Positions 1 to 7,250 are shown, counted from the first letter of the stretch. The stretch is 12,881 nucleotides of DNA from Aalborgiella sp031422495 (GCA_031422495.1 JANPLX010000123.1:1-12881); one strand, 5' to 3'. The notes: generated by a model not told the origin, from the letters alone. Program-made: numbers and translations.

Positions 1-816
1 CAGCCCTAGTGCAACAACTGCGCGTATGAATGGGCTGTTGTTCGAAATACCATCTGGGTTTTTCTTGATTTCATCCGGCCCAACCCGCATGAGTTTTAAA
101 GATTCAAGAATGGTGCGTGGCGTTGTTAGCTCGATGCGCCAGGCTTCTTTGGCAATGGCGCGGTGTTTGCTGCGTAATTCTGCTTCGCCTGAACCTGCAA
201 AACCAATTTGAACGGGTAGACCTGTGACGCTAGTTGTGATCGATTGGATTGCTGAAGTTGGAAGATCTTTGTTCTCATACATTTGACGGTTTGTGCGGCG
301 CTTCAAGATTTTCTCAAACAACGGGTCTTTTGCAATGGCAGCGTCTTGTGTGAGTTTGATACGGGCAGTGGGTCGGCGATCGACACTTTTCGGTTCAAAT
401 GCACCCTCAGGGAAAAGCGTGATCTCTGCACGGTAGCCCAGCTGTTTGGCTGCCATGTCCAAGAGTTCGAGGAAAGTCCCTTGTCCAATTAAAATTTGAC
501 GCGAATACGGATCGGTTTCTGGCAGTAAGCGCGTGGTATCGCAATACAAGGTGATCTCATTAGCTTGTTTCAGATCAACCAGCCAAGACTGCAAGTTGTG
601 CGGGTTCGGTGCCAAGATGGCGTAACTTAGCATCTGTTTTCTAACATCGCTGTCTTGTGCTGGTTGTTGCCAAGCTGCAATTGCTTCTGCAGGTAGATCA
701 CTGGAGCATCCTAGTAAAGGCATGGTTGCGGCGAAAACTGCACCACCACCCACAAGGCGGATGAACGCTCGTCGCTGAGCTGATGCTGTCGAGATAGTGT
801 TGAGTTTGTGATTCAT
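1..816 (-). CDS. Nitroreductase-like FMN protein with Tat/lipoprotein leader (partial)
   Basis: The frame is open from an ATG at 814-816 to the left edge (272 codons), so the C-terminus is missing. The leader has a twin-arginine motif (Q-R-R-A-F-I, residues 14-19), a Gly/Ala/Val-rich hydrophobic stretch and then M-P-L-L-G-C with Cys37, a lipobox. This suggests a folded, cofactor-loaded protein exported by Tat and lipid-anchored, with Ser at +2. The body resembles the Acg-like branch of nitroreductases: LAPNPHNLQSW at about 68-78, a region ending LLPETDPYSRQ, and RRTNRQMYENKDLP from residue 173, matching the family's RR-T/S-x-R motif. Such proteins bind FMN and reduce unknown electron acceptors. 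The substrate cannot be told from sequence. A LysR regulator is divergent and may control it. I am fairly sure of the family and less sure of lipidation. Confidence 0.8.
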   Translation of the reverse strand, partial: MNHKLNTISTASAQRRAFIRLVGGGAVFAATMPLLGCSSDLPAEAIAAWQQPAQDSDVRKQMLSYAILAPNPHNLQSWLVDLKQANEITLYCDTTRLLPETDPYSRQILIGQGTFLELLDMAAKQLGYRAEITLFPEGAFEPKSVDRRPTARIKLTQDAAIAKDPLFEKILKRRTNRQMYENKDLPTSAIQSITTSVTGLPVQIGFAGSGEAELRSKHRAIAKEAWRIELTTPRTILESLKLMRVGPDEIKKNPDGISNNSPFIRAVVALGL

Positions 817-865
817 ACTTTGGAATTTGAAGTTGCGATGTTTGAATTGTCAAAGTTCATCGCTT

Positions 866-904
866 AATGCACAATTGGCTATCTTGGTACACCAGTTATG
901 CATA
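866..904. promoter_or_regulatory. Candidate LysR operator in the divergent intergenic region
   Basis: An imperfect inverted repeat has left arm AATGCACAATTGG (866-878) and right arm CCAGTTATGCATA (892-904), matching at 10 of 13 positions around a 13-bp spacer. It lies between the divergent starts at 816 and 947, where LysR-type regulators usually bind. The match to the T-N11-A type of site is loose and no protein-specific consensus is known to me, so this is inference from symmetry and position. Confidence 0.3.
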
Positions 905-946
905 TTTGTATATCTTAAAGCGCTCAAACACAATCAGAATCAACCC

Positions 947-1831
947 ATGACACCGCACTTTGACTGGCAATTGATCCGCTCCTTCCTCGCCGCGCTGGAT
1001 GCTGGCAGCTTGCTGGGAGCAGCCAAAGTGTTAAAAACCAGCCAGCCCACTGTGGGGCGCCATGTGGCAGAGCTTGAATCACAACTCGGTGTGGTGCTGT
1101 TTGAGCGCACGGGGCGTGGCTTACAGCCCACGGCGATGGCGCTGAGTTTGGCTGACTCGGCGCGCGCGATGGAAACTGGCGCGCTGCAACTGAGTAATCG
1201 CTTGTCTGGCGCACAGGCCCAGGTGCAGGGCACAGTGCGCATCACGGCTAGCCAGCCGGTGGCCAATTTTTTACTGCCACCGATTTTGGCTCGGATGCGT
1301 GAGGTGTTGCCGGATATACAAATCGAACTGGTTTCCAGCAATACAGTGAGCAATCTACTGCGACGCGAGGCTGATATCGCCGTGCGCATGGTGTCGCCAG
1401 ACCAGTTAACAGTGGTGGCGAAAAAACTAGGTGCTGTCAGCGTGGGCGTCTACGCACATAAAAAATACTTAGCACGCTGCGGCGTTCCTGAACAAGCCGA
1501 GGATTTAATCAAGCACACGATCATTGGTTATGACACAGAAGATGTGATGATTCGCGGCTTTGCACAATTTGGGCAAATCATGACGAAAGAGTCGTTTGCG
1601 TTTAGAAGCGATGACTTGGTGGTGCAACACCATGCGCTGCTCGCAGGTATAGGCATCGCTTTTGTGGCAGATTACTCTGCACGCGATAACAGCGATTTGA
1701 TCAAACTTTTCCCTACGCTGCCACTGCCAAAATTACCGATGTGGTTGGCCGTGCACCGCGAGATTCGCACCAGCAAGCCTATTCGCGCTGTGTTTGATTA
1801 TTTAGCAAATGAGTTGCGCCAAGTAATTTAA
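947..1831 (+). CDS. LysR-family transcriptional regulator
   Basis: A 294-residue protein of normal length for LysR regulators. The frame is open upstream to a TTG at 827, but I chose ATG 947 because homologues begin a few residues before the helix-turn-helix, here FDWQLIRSFLAALDAGSLLG and on to about residue 60. The recognition helix region is about 31-43 (SQPTVGRHVAELE). The winged-helix end is LFERTGRGLQPT. The rest, from about residue 88, is the periplasmic-binding-protein-like effector domain, starting near V-R-I-T-A-S-Q and ending by RAVFDYLANELR. No clear Shine-Dalgarno sequence precedes 947. It is divergent from the exported nitroreductase-like gene, the classic arrangement for a LysR regulator and its target, so control of that gene is the simplest guess. 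The inducer is unknown. Confidence 0.9.
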   Translation: MTPHFDWQLIRSFLAALDAGSLLGAAKVLKTSQPTVGRHVAELESQLGVVLFERTGRGLQPTAMALSLADSARAMETGALQLSNRLSGAQAQVQGTVRITASQPVANFLLPPILARMREVLPDIQIELVSSNTVSNLLRREADIAVRMVSPDQLTVVAKKLGAVSVGVYAHKKYLARCGVPEQAEDLIKHTIIGYDTEDVMIRGFAQFGQIMTKESFAFRSDDLVVQHHALLAGIGIAFVADYSARDNSDLIKLFPTLPLPKLPMWLAVHREIRTSKPIRAVFDYLANELRQVI

Positions 1832-1851
1832 CTCTGAGTTATTAACAGGAC

Positions 1852-1899
1852 AAATAGCTATAAATATTATAGCTATTTTGGGAATCAATACATTGTCTA
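1852..1899. repeat. Decayed copy (D) of dispersed repeat with perfect hairpin; possible terminator
   Basis: Just after the LysR stop, 1852-1863 and 1867-1878 form a perfect 12-bp inverted repeat with a 3-base loop (arm AAATAGCTATAA). It is very AT-rich and ends in a short T run followed by GGG, so it is a weak intrinsic terminator at best. Aligned without gaps from GCTA at 1857, it matches the copies at 8954, 9938 and 11138: the 18 bases at 1882-1899 match 12 of 18 of the core at 11165-11182. I read it as a degenerate member of that family. Confidence 0.5.
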
Positions 1900-1946
1900 A
1901 ACTCATTGCGATGTCACAAATTGAAGCAAGTATGAATCCTTCTGGC

Positions 1947-1975
1947 TGAATCCGTTGTCAGGTTGCAATCGTATA
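1947..1975 (+). promoter_or_regulatory. Candidate ECF-type promoter upstream of the DUF4331 gene
   Basis: TGAATCC at 1947-1953 and CGTATA at 1970-1975 are separated by 16 bases, the general shape of ECF sigma promoters, and lie about 43 bases before the start codon at 2018. No good sigma70 pair with 16-18 spacing is visible here. No ECF sigma gene lies in the window. This is a weak, pattern-only call. Confidence 0.22.
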
Positions 1976-2017
1976 CCTAGTGGCATATCGCCAATTCAAC
2001 CTTACTAGGAGTTTATT

Positions 2018-3649
2018 ATGCGCACTAAAAAACTTGGCTTAGGCCTGCTAGCAGTAGCCGCTGCTTGTACAGCAGGCATCAGTATGGCGTCCAGCCACCG
2101 TGAGGCACCATTTATCACGACCAGTCCTAAAGTTGACGGAACAGATTTTTATATGTTTCGCAGCTATGAAGGCATCTCCGCTAACGGCACCGGTGGGCGC
2201 AGTGATTACGTTACTCTGATTGCCAATTACCAGCCACTTCAAGCTCCGTACGGGGGACCCAACTACTTTTCAATGGACGGCAATGCACTCTACGAAATTC
2301 ATATTGATAACGACGGCAACGGTGCTGAAGACCTTACGTTTCAATTTCGCTTTAAAAACAAGCTTAACAACATAACACTACCGATTGGCGTGGGCGCAGC
2401 TCAAAAAAACGTCGCTATACCCCTAATTCAAGCAGGCGCAGTAGCCAATTTATCAGATGCTAACTTGAATCTGAACGAGTCCTATACTGTCAACGTGATG
2501 TGGGGTGACCGCCGAAAAGGGTCATTGCAAGCCGTGGCAAAAGTCGGTGGAGGTACCAACTTTGAGAAACCTGTGGACTACATCGGTGTGAAAACCTTGG
2601 GTAACAGTGCCGCATATGCTTCGTACGCAGGCAGACATATTCACAACATCACCATTCCTGGCTGCCCTGCGGGTAAAAATACGGGCAAGGTTTTTGTCGG
2701 CCAACGACAAGAAGGTTTTGGCGTAAATTTGGGGCCTATTTTTGACTTGGTTAATGCAACCGCAGCTCAAATCACGAACCCTGCCTTGATCAACGCATTT
2801 GCAGCTAACTCTATTCAAAATTCCAACGTCACATCCATAGCACTGGAAGTGCACAAAGACTGTTTGACTGCCGGGGCAGACCCGGTGATTGGAGGTTGGA
2901 CGAGCGCCAGTCTACGACAGGGGCGTATTTTGACCAACAAGCCTGACTCGGGTTTTCAAACGACTGAAAAAGTGGGTGGTGCATGGACTCAAGTATCGCG
3001 ATTGGGCAATCCACTGGTCAACGAGGTCGTGATCGGTCTGAAGGACAAGGATAAGTTCAATGGATCCAAGCCAAGTGATGATGGTCAATTTTTAAACTAT
3101 GTCACCAATCCTACTTTGCCGGTCTTGCTGGGTGTGGTTCTTGCTGGTGATCCTGCTGGTTTGGCGCCTACCAATATACCGCGCACTGATTTGGCCACGG
3201 TATTTTTGACTGGTATCACGGGTGTCAATAAACCTTCTAAAGTTACGCCTTCAGAAATGTTGCGCTTAAATACAGCGATAACTCCTGTTCAGTTTGCTGA
3301 CCAAAACCGCTTGGGCGTAGCGGGTGAGGTGTTGCGTGTGGGTGGTCTGGCGAACTTGGGCAATGCGAAAGACTTGGCTGGATTCCCTAACGGTCGGCGA
3401 CCCAAAGATGACGTCGTAGATATCGCTTTGGTAGCCATGTTGGGCGGCTTGTGCGTTATTAATGGTGACAACGATGGCTTAAAACTCAACAGCATTCCGG
3501 GCGTGGCTGGCGTTACGTCAGCTTGCAAGCCATCGAACGTGCCTTTGGGTGCAGCATCTGCAAGCGTGCATGATGGCGTAGACCAAGCTGTGGTGCCTTT
3601 TCTCAACAGCTTTCCCTACCTTAATACGCCAAATGCAGGTTCGCAATAG
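2018..3649 (+). CDS. DUF4331 domain exported protein
   Basis: A 543-residue exported protein with a strong AGGAG site at 2007-2011. The leader (MRTKK, then a Leu/Ala-rich core) ends at S22-M23-A24, a good signal peptidase site. The mature protein would begin S-S-H-R-E-A-P-F-I. SHREAP followed by V-D-G-T-D-F-Y-M-F (about residues 39-47) is the hallmark start of DUF4331 proteins. The remainder is a long, Gly/Asn/Asp-rich, beta-looking domain with a few Cys (for example in IPGCPAG, HKDCL, GGLCVINGD). The family is common in environmental proteobacteria and has no established function that I know of. It heads a same-strand set with a lipoprotein, a helical-repeat protein and a HupE/UreJ-type membrane protein, which suggests an envelope role. 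With cleavage after A24, His would be at mature position 3, a Cu/Ni-binding N-terminal pattern. Confidence 0.92.
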   Translation: MRTKKLGLGLLAVAAACTAGISMASSHREAPFITTSPKVDGTDFYMFRSYEGISANGTGGRSDYVTLIANYQPLQAPYGGPNYFSMDGNALYEIHIDNDGNGAEDLTFQFRFKNKLNNITLPIGVGAAQKNVAIPLIQAGAVANLSDANLNLNESYTVNVMWGDRRKGSLQAVAKVGGGTNFEKPVDYIGVKTLGNSAAYASYAGRHIHNITIPGCPAGKNTGKVFVGQRQEGFGVNLGPIFDLVNATAAQITNPALINAFAANSIQNSNVTSIALEVHKDCLTAGADPVIGGWTSASLRQGRILTNKPDSGFQTTEKVGGAWTQVSRLGNPLVNEVVIGLKDKDKFNGSKPSDDGQFLNYVTNPTLPVLLGVVLAGDPAGLAPTNIPRTDLATVFLTGITGVNKPSKVTPSEMLRLNTAITPVQFADQNRLGVAGEVLRVGGLANLGNAKDLAGFPNGRRPKDDVVDIALVAMLGGLCVINGDNDGLKLNSIPGVAGVTSACKPSNVPLGAASASVHDGVDQAVVPFLNSFPYLNTPNAGSQ

Positions 3650-3674
3650 TTCATAAACAGAAGGAGAAACAACC

Positions 3675-3968
3675 ATGAAAACTATTCTTCCAAGCACTGC
3701 CCTTTTAGCTTTGAGTGCAGCCAGTGTGATGCTGATTGCTTGCGGTGAAGGTGGCACTATGCCATCTTCAAACAACGTGCAGTTGATGGACAATCCAATT
3801 ACTGCCAGTGCTACTGAGCTACCAGTATCTGCAACTAACAGTTCGGCTAGTGCATTCAACTTTGTCAACACGATGGCTAGTAGCCAAAACGACAGCGCAG
3901 AACCGATGGCAGACGGAAACGCAGTTTTAGCCACCAGCGAGACTGATGAGCCAGAGCCCAACGTGTAG
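3675..3968 (+). CDS. Small predicted lipoprotein of unknown function
   Basis: A 97-residue protein with a strong AAGGAG at 3661-3666 eight bases before ATG 3675. The leader ends M-L-I-A-C with Cys23, a lipobox, followed by G-E-G-G. Gly at +2 gives no inner-membrane retention signal, so outer-membrane placement is plausible. The mature part is low in hydrophobic and charged residues except for an acidic tail (SETDEPEPNV) and is rich in Ser, Ala, Asn and Thr. It looks like an unstructured tether rather than an enzyme. I do not recognise the family. It starts 25 bases after the DUF4331 stop and is followed by the helical-repeat gene, so it is likely co-transcribed and may partner one of them at the membrane. 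Confidence 0.75.
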   Translation: MKTILPSTALLALSAASVMLIACGEGGTMPSSNNVQLMDNPITASATELPVSATNSSASAFNFVNTMASSQNDSAEPMADGNAVLATSETDEPEPNV

Positions 3969-3995
3969 CTCGATTTAAGTCGTTAGGCAGGGGTT

Positions 3996-4018
3996 GGCAC
4001 GGGGCATCCGTGTCGGCT
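3996..4018 (+). other. Small hairpin between lipoprotein and helical-repeat genes
   Basis: In the 77-base gap between the lipoprotein stop and the next start, GGCACGG and CCGTGTC can pair over a 5-base loop (seven pairs, one of them G-U), followed by a short pyrimidine stretch. It lies just before the ribosome binding site at 4031-4038. It could protect or partly attenuate the message, but it is short and may be chance. Confidence 0.25.
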
Positions 4019-4045
4019 CTTCTTTCATGCAGGAGAGGTCAAATA

Positions 4046-5158
4046 ATGTGTCGTTTCAGCCAATTACCCCTTTTACTTTTGCTGACTGTAGTTGCTATAG
4101 CTCAGGCGGCAGGCCGCGACTTAAGGCCAACCAGCGACGACCAAGTGATAGAGACGCTACCAGCTCGTGTTCGCAGCATAACCAACTCGCCTGAAACGGC
4201 TGCTATAGCGGCTCGCCAGGCTATTACTTTAGCTCGACAAACGGCGGACACACGCTATTTAGGTCGGGCGCAAGCTACTTTGGCACCTTGGTGGGATAAA
4301 AAAGATGCACCCGTCGAACTTGCGGTCTTGCAAGCTACTGTGTTGCAAAGCCGTCATGAATTTAATGCAGCTCGAGTGGTGTTGAGTCAGGTTCTAAAAA
4401 GCGAACCAAACCATGCACAAGGCTGGCTAACAATGGCAACGATTGAGCGCTTGCAGGGAAATTATCCGGTTGCTTTGCTTGCCTGTGATCAAGTAGCACG
4501 CGCGGGCGCAGTCCTCTATTCACAAGCATGCAAGTTTGAAACACTGTCGCTGCAAGGTGGTCAAGATCAAGCTAGACGCGGGCTACAAGACTTACGGCGG
4601 CAAACAATGGATACTTCTGTACAAGCTTGGCTAATGTCCTTGCAGGCGGAGAACGATGAGCGGGCGGGCAAAGACCTGCTGGCGTGGTCTGGCTACCAGG
4701 CTAGTCTTGCACTTGCGCAAGATGGCTACACGGCATTAGCTGCCGCTGATTTGTTGTTGCGTACCCAACGACCGCAGGAAGCTAAGATACTCCTCTCAGG
4801 ACAACCCAACAGCGATGCTGTGTTGATACGGCGCGCACTAGCTGCCAAGATGTTAAAAGACTCGGGTTGGCACGCCATAGCAAAAGAAGTGCAAGAACGA
4901 TTCTCAGCACTGGCGCTTAGGGGCGATAGCACTGCGATGCATGCCCGCGAGCAAGCTTTGGCGTACTTGTGGTTGGATACGGATGGTACGCGGGCATTAC
5001 AAGCTGCCAAGCTTAATTTGACCTTGCAAAAAGAACCTTTTGACTGGTGGTTGGCCATGGCCAGCGCCAAACTTGCTGGCCAAAATGTAGAGATGCAAGA
5101 CCTGCGCACTCAAGTGAAGAATTTAGGCTTGAGCGATGCTCGATTGTCTATTTTTTAA
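4046..5158 (+). CDS. Exported TPR-like helical-repeat protein
   Basis: A 370-residue protein. I chose ATG 4046 because AGGAGAGG (4031-4038) precedes it by seven bases and a signal peptide begins there: M-C-R-F, a Leu/Val core, then A-Q-A (19-21). An upstream in-frame GTG at 4010 lacks these features. The mature part is alpha-helical, with TPR-like units such as FNAARVVLSQVLKSEPNHA then GWLTMATIERLQGNYPVALLA, and further Ala/Leu-rich helical pairs to the C-terminus. No catalytic motif is visible. TPR proteins act as protein-binding scaffolds, so a periplasmic scaffold for the neighbouring exported proteins is the natural inference. Its TAA is two bases before the first ATG of the HupE/UreJ gene, suggesting translational coupling. 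TPR assignment is by helix pattern only. Confidence 0.8.
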   Translation: MCRFSQLPLLLLLTVVAIAQAAGRDLRPTSDDQVIETLPARVRSITNSPETAAIAARQAITLARQTADTRYLGRAQATLAPWWDKKDAPVELAVLQATVLQSRHEFNAARVVLSQVLKSEPNHAQGWLTMATIERLQGNYPVALLACDQVARAGAVLYSQACKFETLSLQGGQDQARRGLQDLRRQTMDTSVQAWLMSLQAENDERAGKDLLAWSGYQASLALAQDGYTALAAADLLLRTQRPQEAKILLSGQPNSDAVLIRRALAAKMLKDSGWHAIAKEVQERFSALALRGDSTAMHAREQALAYLWLDTDGTRALQAAKLNLTLQKEPFDWWLAMASAKLAGQNVEMQDLRTQVKNLGLSDARLSIF

Positions 5159-5160
5159 AA

Positions 5161-6369
5161 ATGATTTCTATGAAATTTCATAACAACTATTTTTGGCGAG
5201 CACTTGTACTGGCAATAGTTTTGTCGATGGGTGCTGGCTCGTCGGTATGGGCACATAAAGCCAGCGATGCCTATTTGGAGTTTATCGAAAACGCACCTGT
5301 AAGCGGCATCCTGTCTGTTGATAAAGCTGCAGAAAAACAATCTGCTGTTAAATTCTCTATCGCCCTGCGTGATCTAGATGCCGCTTTAGACTCACTCGAT
5401 ACGAACAATGATAGAAGTCTTGTCTGGGGTGAAATCCGTCAAAACCTACCCATCATCCAAGCGTGGGTAGCTGACGGTATACGCATCGATTGCAACCCTC
5501 GCAGATTAGAATTAGTTTGGATCTTTGAATCCTTGGAAGAAAGATCGGATGGCGTCTATGCTCGAATGGGTACGTCGTTTAGTTGCCCAAATACTAGCGC
5601 TATCAGCGTTGACTACCAGTTGATGAAAACACTTGATTCGACTCACCGGTTGTTGATAGCAGGCACCCTGCAAGGGCATGCGCTTGCCGCGGTGTTATCT
5701 CCACAAATCAAACACAGCCTCATCCTCCAAGAGGAGAACAAGAACCGTGTTAAGGATTCGTCGCAAAGCGGCCTGTCTGCATTCGCTCAATTTTTCCCGG
5801 TGGGTATTTACCACATCGCCACGGGTTATGACCATTTGGCCTTTTTGCTTTCTTTGCTACTGCCCATTGTCTTGCTGCAGCGTGGCAAGTCCGCCCCTGA
5901 ACAGTTACCTAAACGACCTGGGTTGGCTGCTTTAATACGCACTGTCACAGGCTTCACCGTGGGGCATTCAATCACGCTGGTACTGGCTACGTTGGGCTGG
6001 ATTGGGTCACCTGCTTGGGTAGAGCCTGCCATAGCCATTAGCATTGGTATCTCTGCCTGGCTGAACCTCTACCCGGTGCGTTGGGTACGTAGCGATGTTT
6101 TAGCCCTTGGCTTTGGGTTGATTCATGGGCTTGGATTTTCCAGCGCCATACTTGAGGCTAACGTCAGCGAGACTTTGCTGCCATGGGCCTTAGCAGGCTT
6201 TAACCTAGGCGTAGAAGCTGGCCAACTGGTCGGCGTAGCCCTATGGTGTGGTCTGCAACTGGTGCTAACCCGAAGCCCGTGGCATGAACGCGTCGTGGTA
6301 CGTGGCGGCTCATGGGTGCTGTTGCTGTTGGCGGGCTTTTGGACAATTCAACGCACAGTGGTTACTTAG
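5161..6369 (+). CDS. HupE/UreJ-family membrane protein with periplasmic EF-hand-like loop
   Basis: A 402-residue protein starting at ATG 5161 (5170 is an equally good in-frame choice; neither has a clear ribosome site, so coupling to the preceding stop is likely). The signal peptide ends V-W-A, so the mature protein would begin H-K-A-S-D-A-Y-L, the typical start of the longer HupE/UreJ proteins. A periplasmic domain (about 32-205) contains D-T-N-N-D-R-S-L-V-W-G-E (80-91), an EF-hand-like loop with ligands at 1, 3, 5, 7, 9 and 12. From about 212 there are six or so membrane segments carrying the family motifs GIYHIATGYDHLAF (215-228), GFTVGHS (264-270), GLIHGLGFSS (319-328) and NLGVEAGQ (348-355). 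Short HupE/UreJ relatives are nickel/cobalt permeases. Transport here is inference. No urease or hydrogenase genes are nearby. Confidence 0.88.
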   Translation: MISMKFHNNYFWRALVLAIVLSMGAGSSVWAHKASDAYLEFIENAPVSGILSVDKAAEKQSAVKFSIALRDLDAALDSLDTNNDRSLVWGEIRQNLPIIQAWVADGIRIDCNPRRLELVWIFESLEERSDGVYARMGTSFSCPNTSAISVDYQLMKTLDSTHRLLIAGTLQGHALAAVLSPQIKHSLILQEENKNRVKDSSQSGLSAFAQFFPVGIYHIATGYDHLAFLLSLLLPIVLLQRGKSAPEQLPKRPGLAALIRTVTGFTVGHSITLVLATLGWIGSPAWVEPAIAISIGISAWLNLYPVRWVRSDVLALGFGLIHGLGFSSAILEANVSETLLPWALAGFNLGVEAGQLVGVALWCGLQLVLTRSPWHERVVVRGGSWVLLLLAGFWTIQRTVVT

Positions 6370-6408
6370 CAGCAACCCGCTGCACAAAATCATTTAAGTC
6401 AAGCTCGC

Positions 6409-7239
6409 TTAATTCAAGCCGTGGCATTTCTTATATTTGCGCCCACTGCCGCAGTAGCACAAATCGTTGCGCCCTGGCTCTGCGGTTTTGCGCACTTGCT
6501 CCACCCGCGGGCCTATGGCTTGCCACATTTCTCGCAAATCGTACACCGCCCAAACCGCTTCGCCGAAAGCTTCCAACCGAGCTTTGGACATGCTGGGCGG
6601 ACCCTCAGATCCGTCTTCTTGCTCTAAAACGGATAGTTCGGGTGGTTCGGTGTCGTCTTCAGTCAACGCGACCATCGCGCTCAAAGCTTCATCCAACCAC
6701 TTCACGGCATCTTTGTCTTTGGCGGGGGCGACCCAGTCGTCTGGCCAAGCTTCTACTGCAAACATAAATCCCAGCGCCCAGACTTGGCCAAACGCCGGCA
6801 CGTCTTCTCCCGGGTTGTCGCGCATGGCAGTGGCGCGTTCTTCGGGTCCCAGGCTGGCCATCACGCCGCGCACGTCCATCACTTGCGGGTAAAAAGCGCG
6901 GTCGTCTTCTAGGCTTTCGACATCGGCGTCTAGTGACGCGCTGATTTCTTTCCAGCGGCGGCTCCAGAGCTTGAAGAAAAGCTCAAACTGCGCATCGTCG
7001 GCAAACTTGCCTTCACCGTCTTCGCCAGTGTCTAAAAGAATAGGCAAATATTCATCGGGTGTCACGATACGGCGGCCACAAATCAACGCTGCCATGAAGC
7101 CTTCGCAAAACTCCCACTGCGGCGTTTCAGAGTTGCGGGTGCGCAACTCGTCCAAAATGTCATCTAATAAATCGTAATCGTCAGGGGTCAAGGGGGTCGA
7201 AGCGCCGTCGTCGGAAGGGGTGTTGCTGCTGTTTGGCAT
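6409..7239 (-). CDS. UPF0149 (YecA/YgfB-like) protein with C-terminal SEC-C zinc motif
   Basis: A 276-residue protein starting at ATG 7237-7239 (MPNSSNTPSDD). The frame stays open upstream to 7362, but that would overlap the divergent gene. Residues from about 18 (LTPDDYDLLDDILDELRTRN) to about 170 match the UPF0149 pattern: FCEGFMAALICG, a region rich in Trp, Phe and acidic residues, then VWALGFMFAVEAWPDDW. The last 20 residues hold a SEC-C zinc motif, C261-Y-C263, then C272-H273, in the context GRNDLCYCGSGRKYKKCHG. SEC-C motifs occur at the end of SecA and in many small proteins and bind zinc. The role of stand-alone ones is not settled. The gene converges on the HupE/UreJ gene with a 39-base gap lacking a clear terminator, and diverges from the glutamate-synthase-like gene. 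Confidence 0.88.
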   Translation of the reverse strand: MPNSSNTPSDDGASTPLTPDDYDLLDDILDELRTRNSETPQWEFCEGFMAALICGRRIVTPDEYLPILLDTGEDGEGKFADDAQFELFFKLWSRRWKEISASLDADVESLEDDRAFYPQVMDVRGVMASLGPEERATAMRDNPGEDVPAFGQVWALGFMFAVEAWPDDWVAPAKDKDAVKWLDEALSAMVALTEDDTEPPELSVLEQEDGSEGPPSMSKARLEAFGEAVWAVYDLREMWQAIGPRVEQVRKTAEPGRNDLCYCGSGRKYKKCHGLN

Positions 7240-7250
7240 GGCTGTATGCG

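Noticed and set aside
827..946. N-terminal extension of the LysR regulator from a TTG
   Set aside because: The extra 40 residues precede the normal LysR start and would be encoded by the divergent regulatory region; ATG 947 fits the family.
940..1389. Minus-strand open frame of 149 codons opposite the lysR gene
   Set aside because: The plus strand encodes an intact LysR helix-turn-helix. The minus frame gives a low-complexity product with no matching family.
1852..1878. Calling the perfect hairpin a confident intrinsic terminator
   Set aside because: The stem is nearly all A-T and the following T run is short and interrupted by GGG. It better fits a repeat-family member.
3518..3961. Minus-strand open frame of 147 codons across the DUF4331 end and lipoprotein
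   Set aside because: It spans two well-supported plus-strand genes and their ribosome site, with no start signal or domain of its own.
5161..6369. Part of a hydrogenase or urease gene cluster
   Set aside because: No structural or accessory genes for either enzyme are present nearby. Only the membrane family name links to them.
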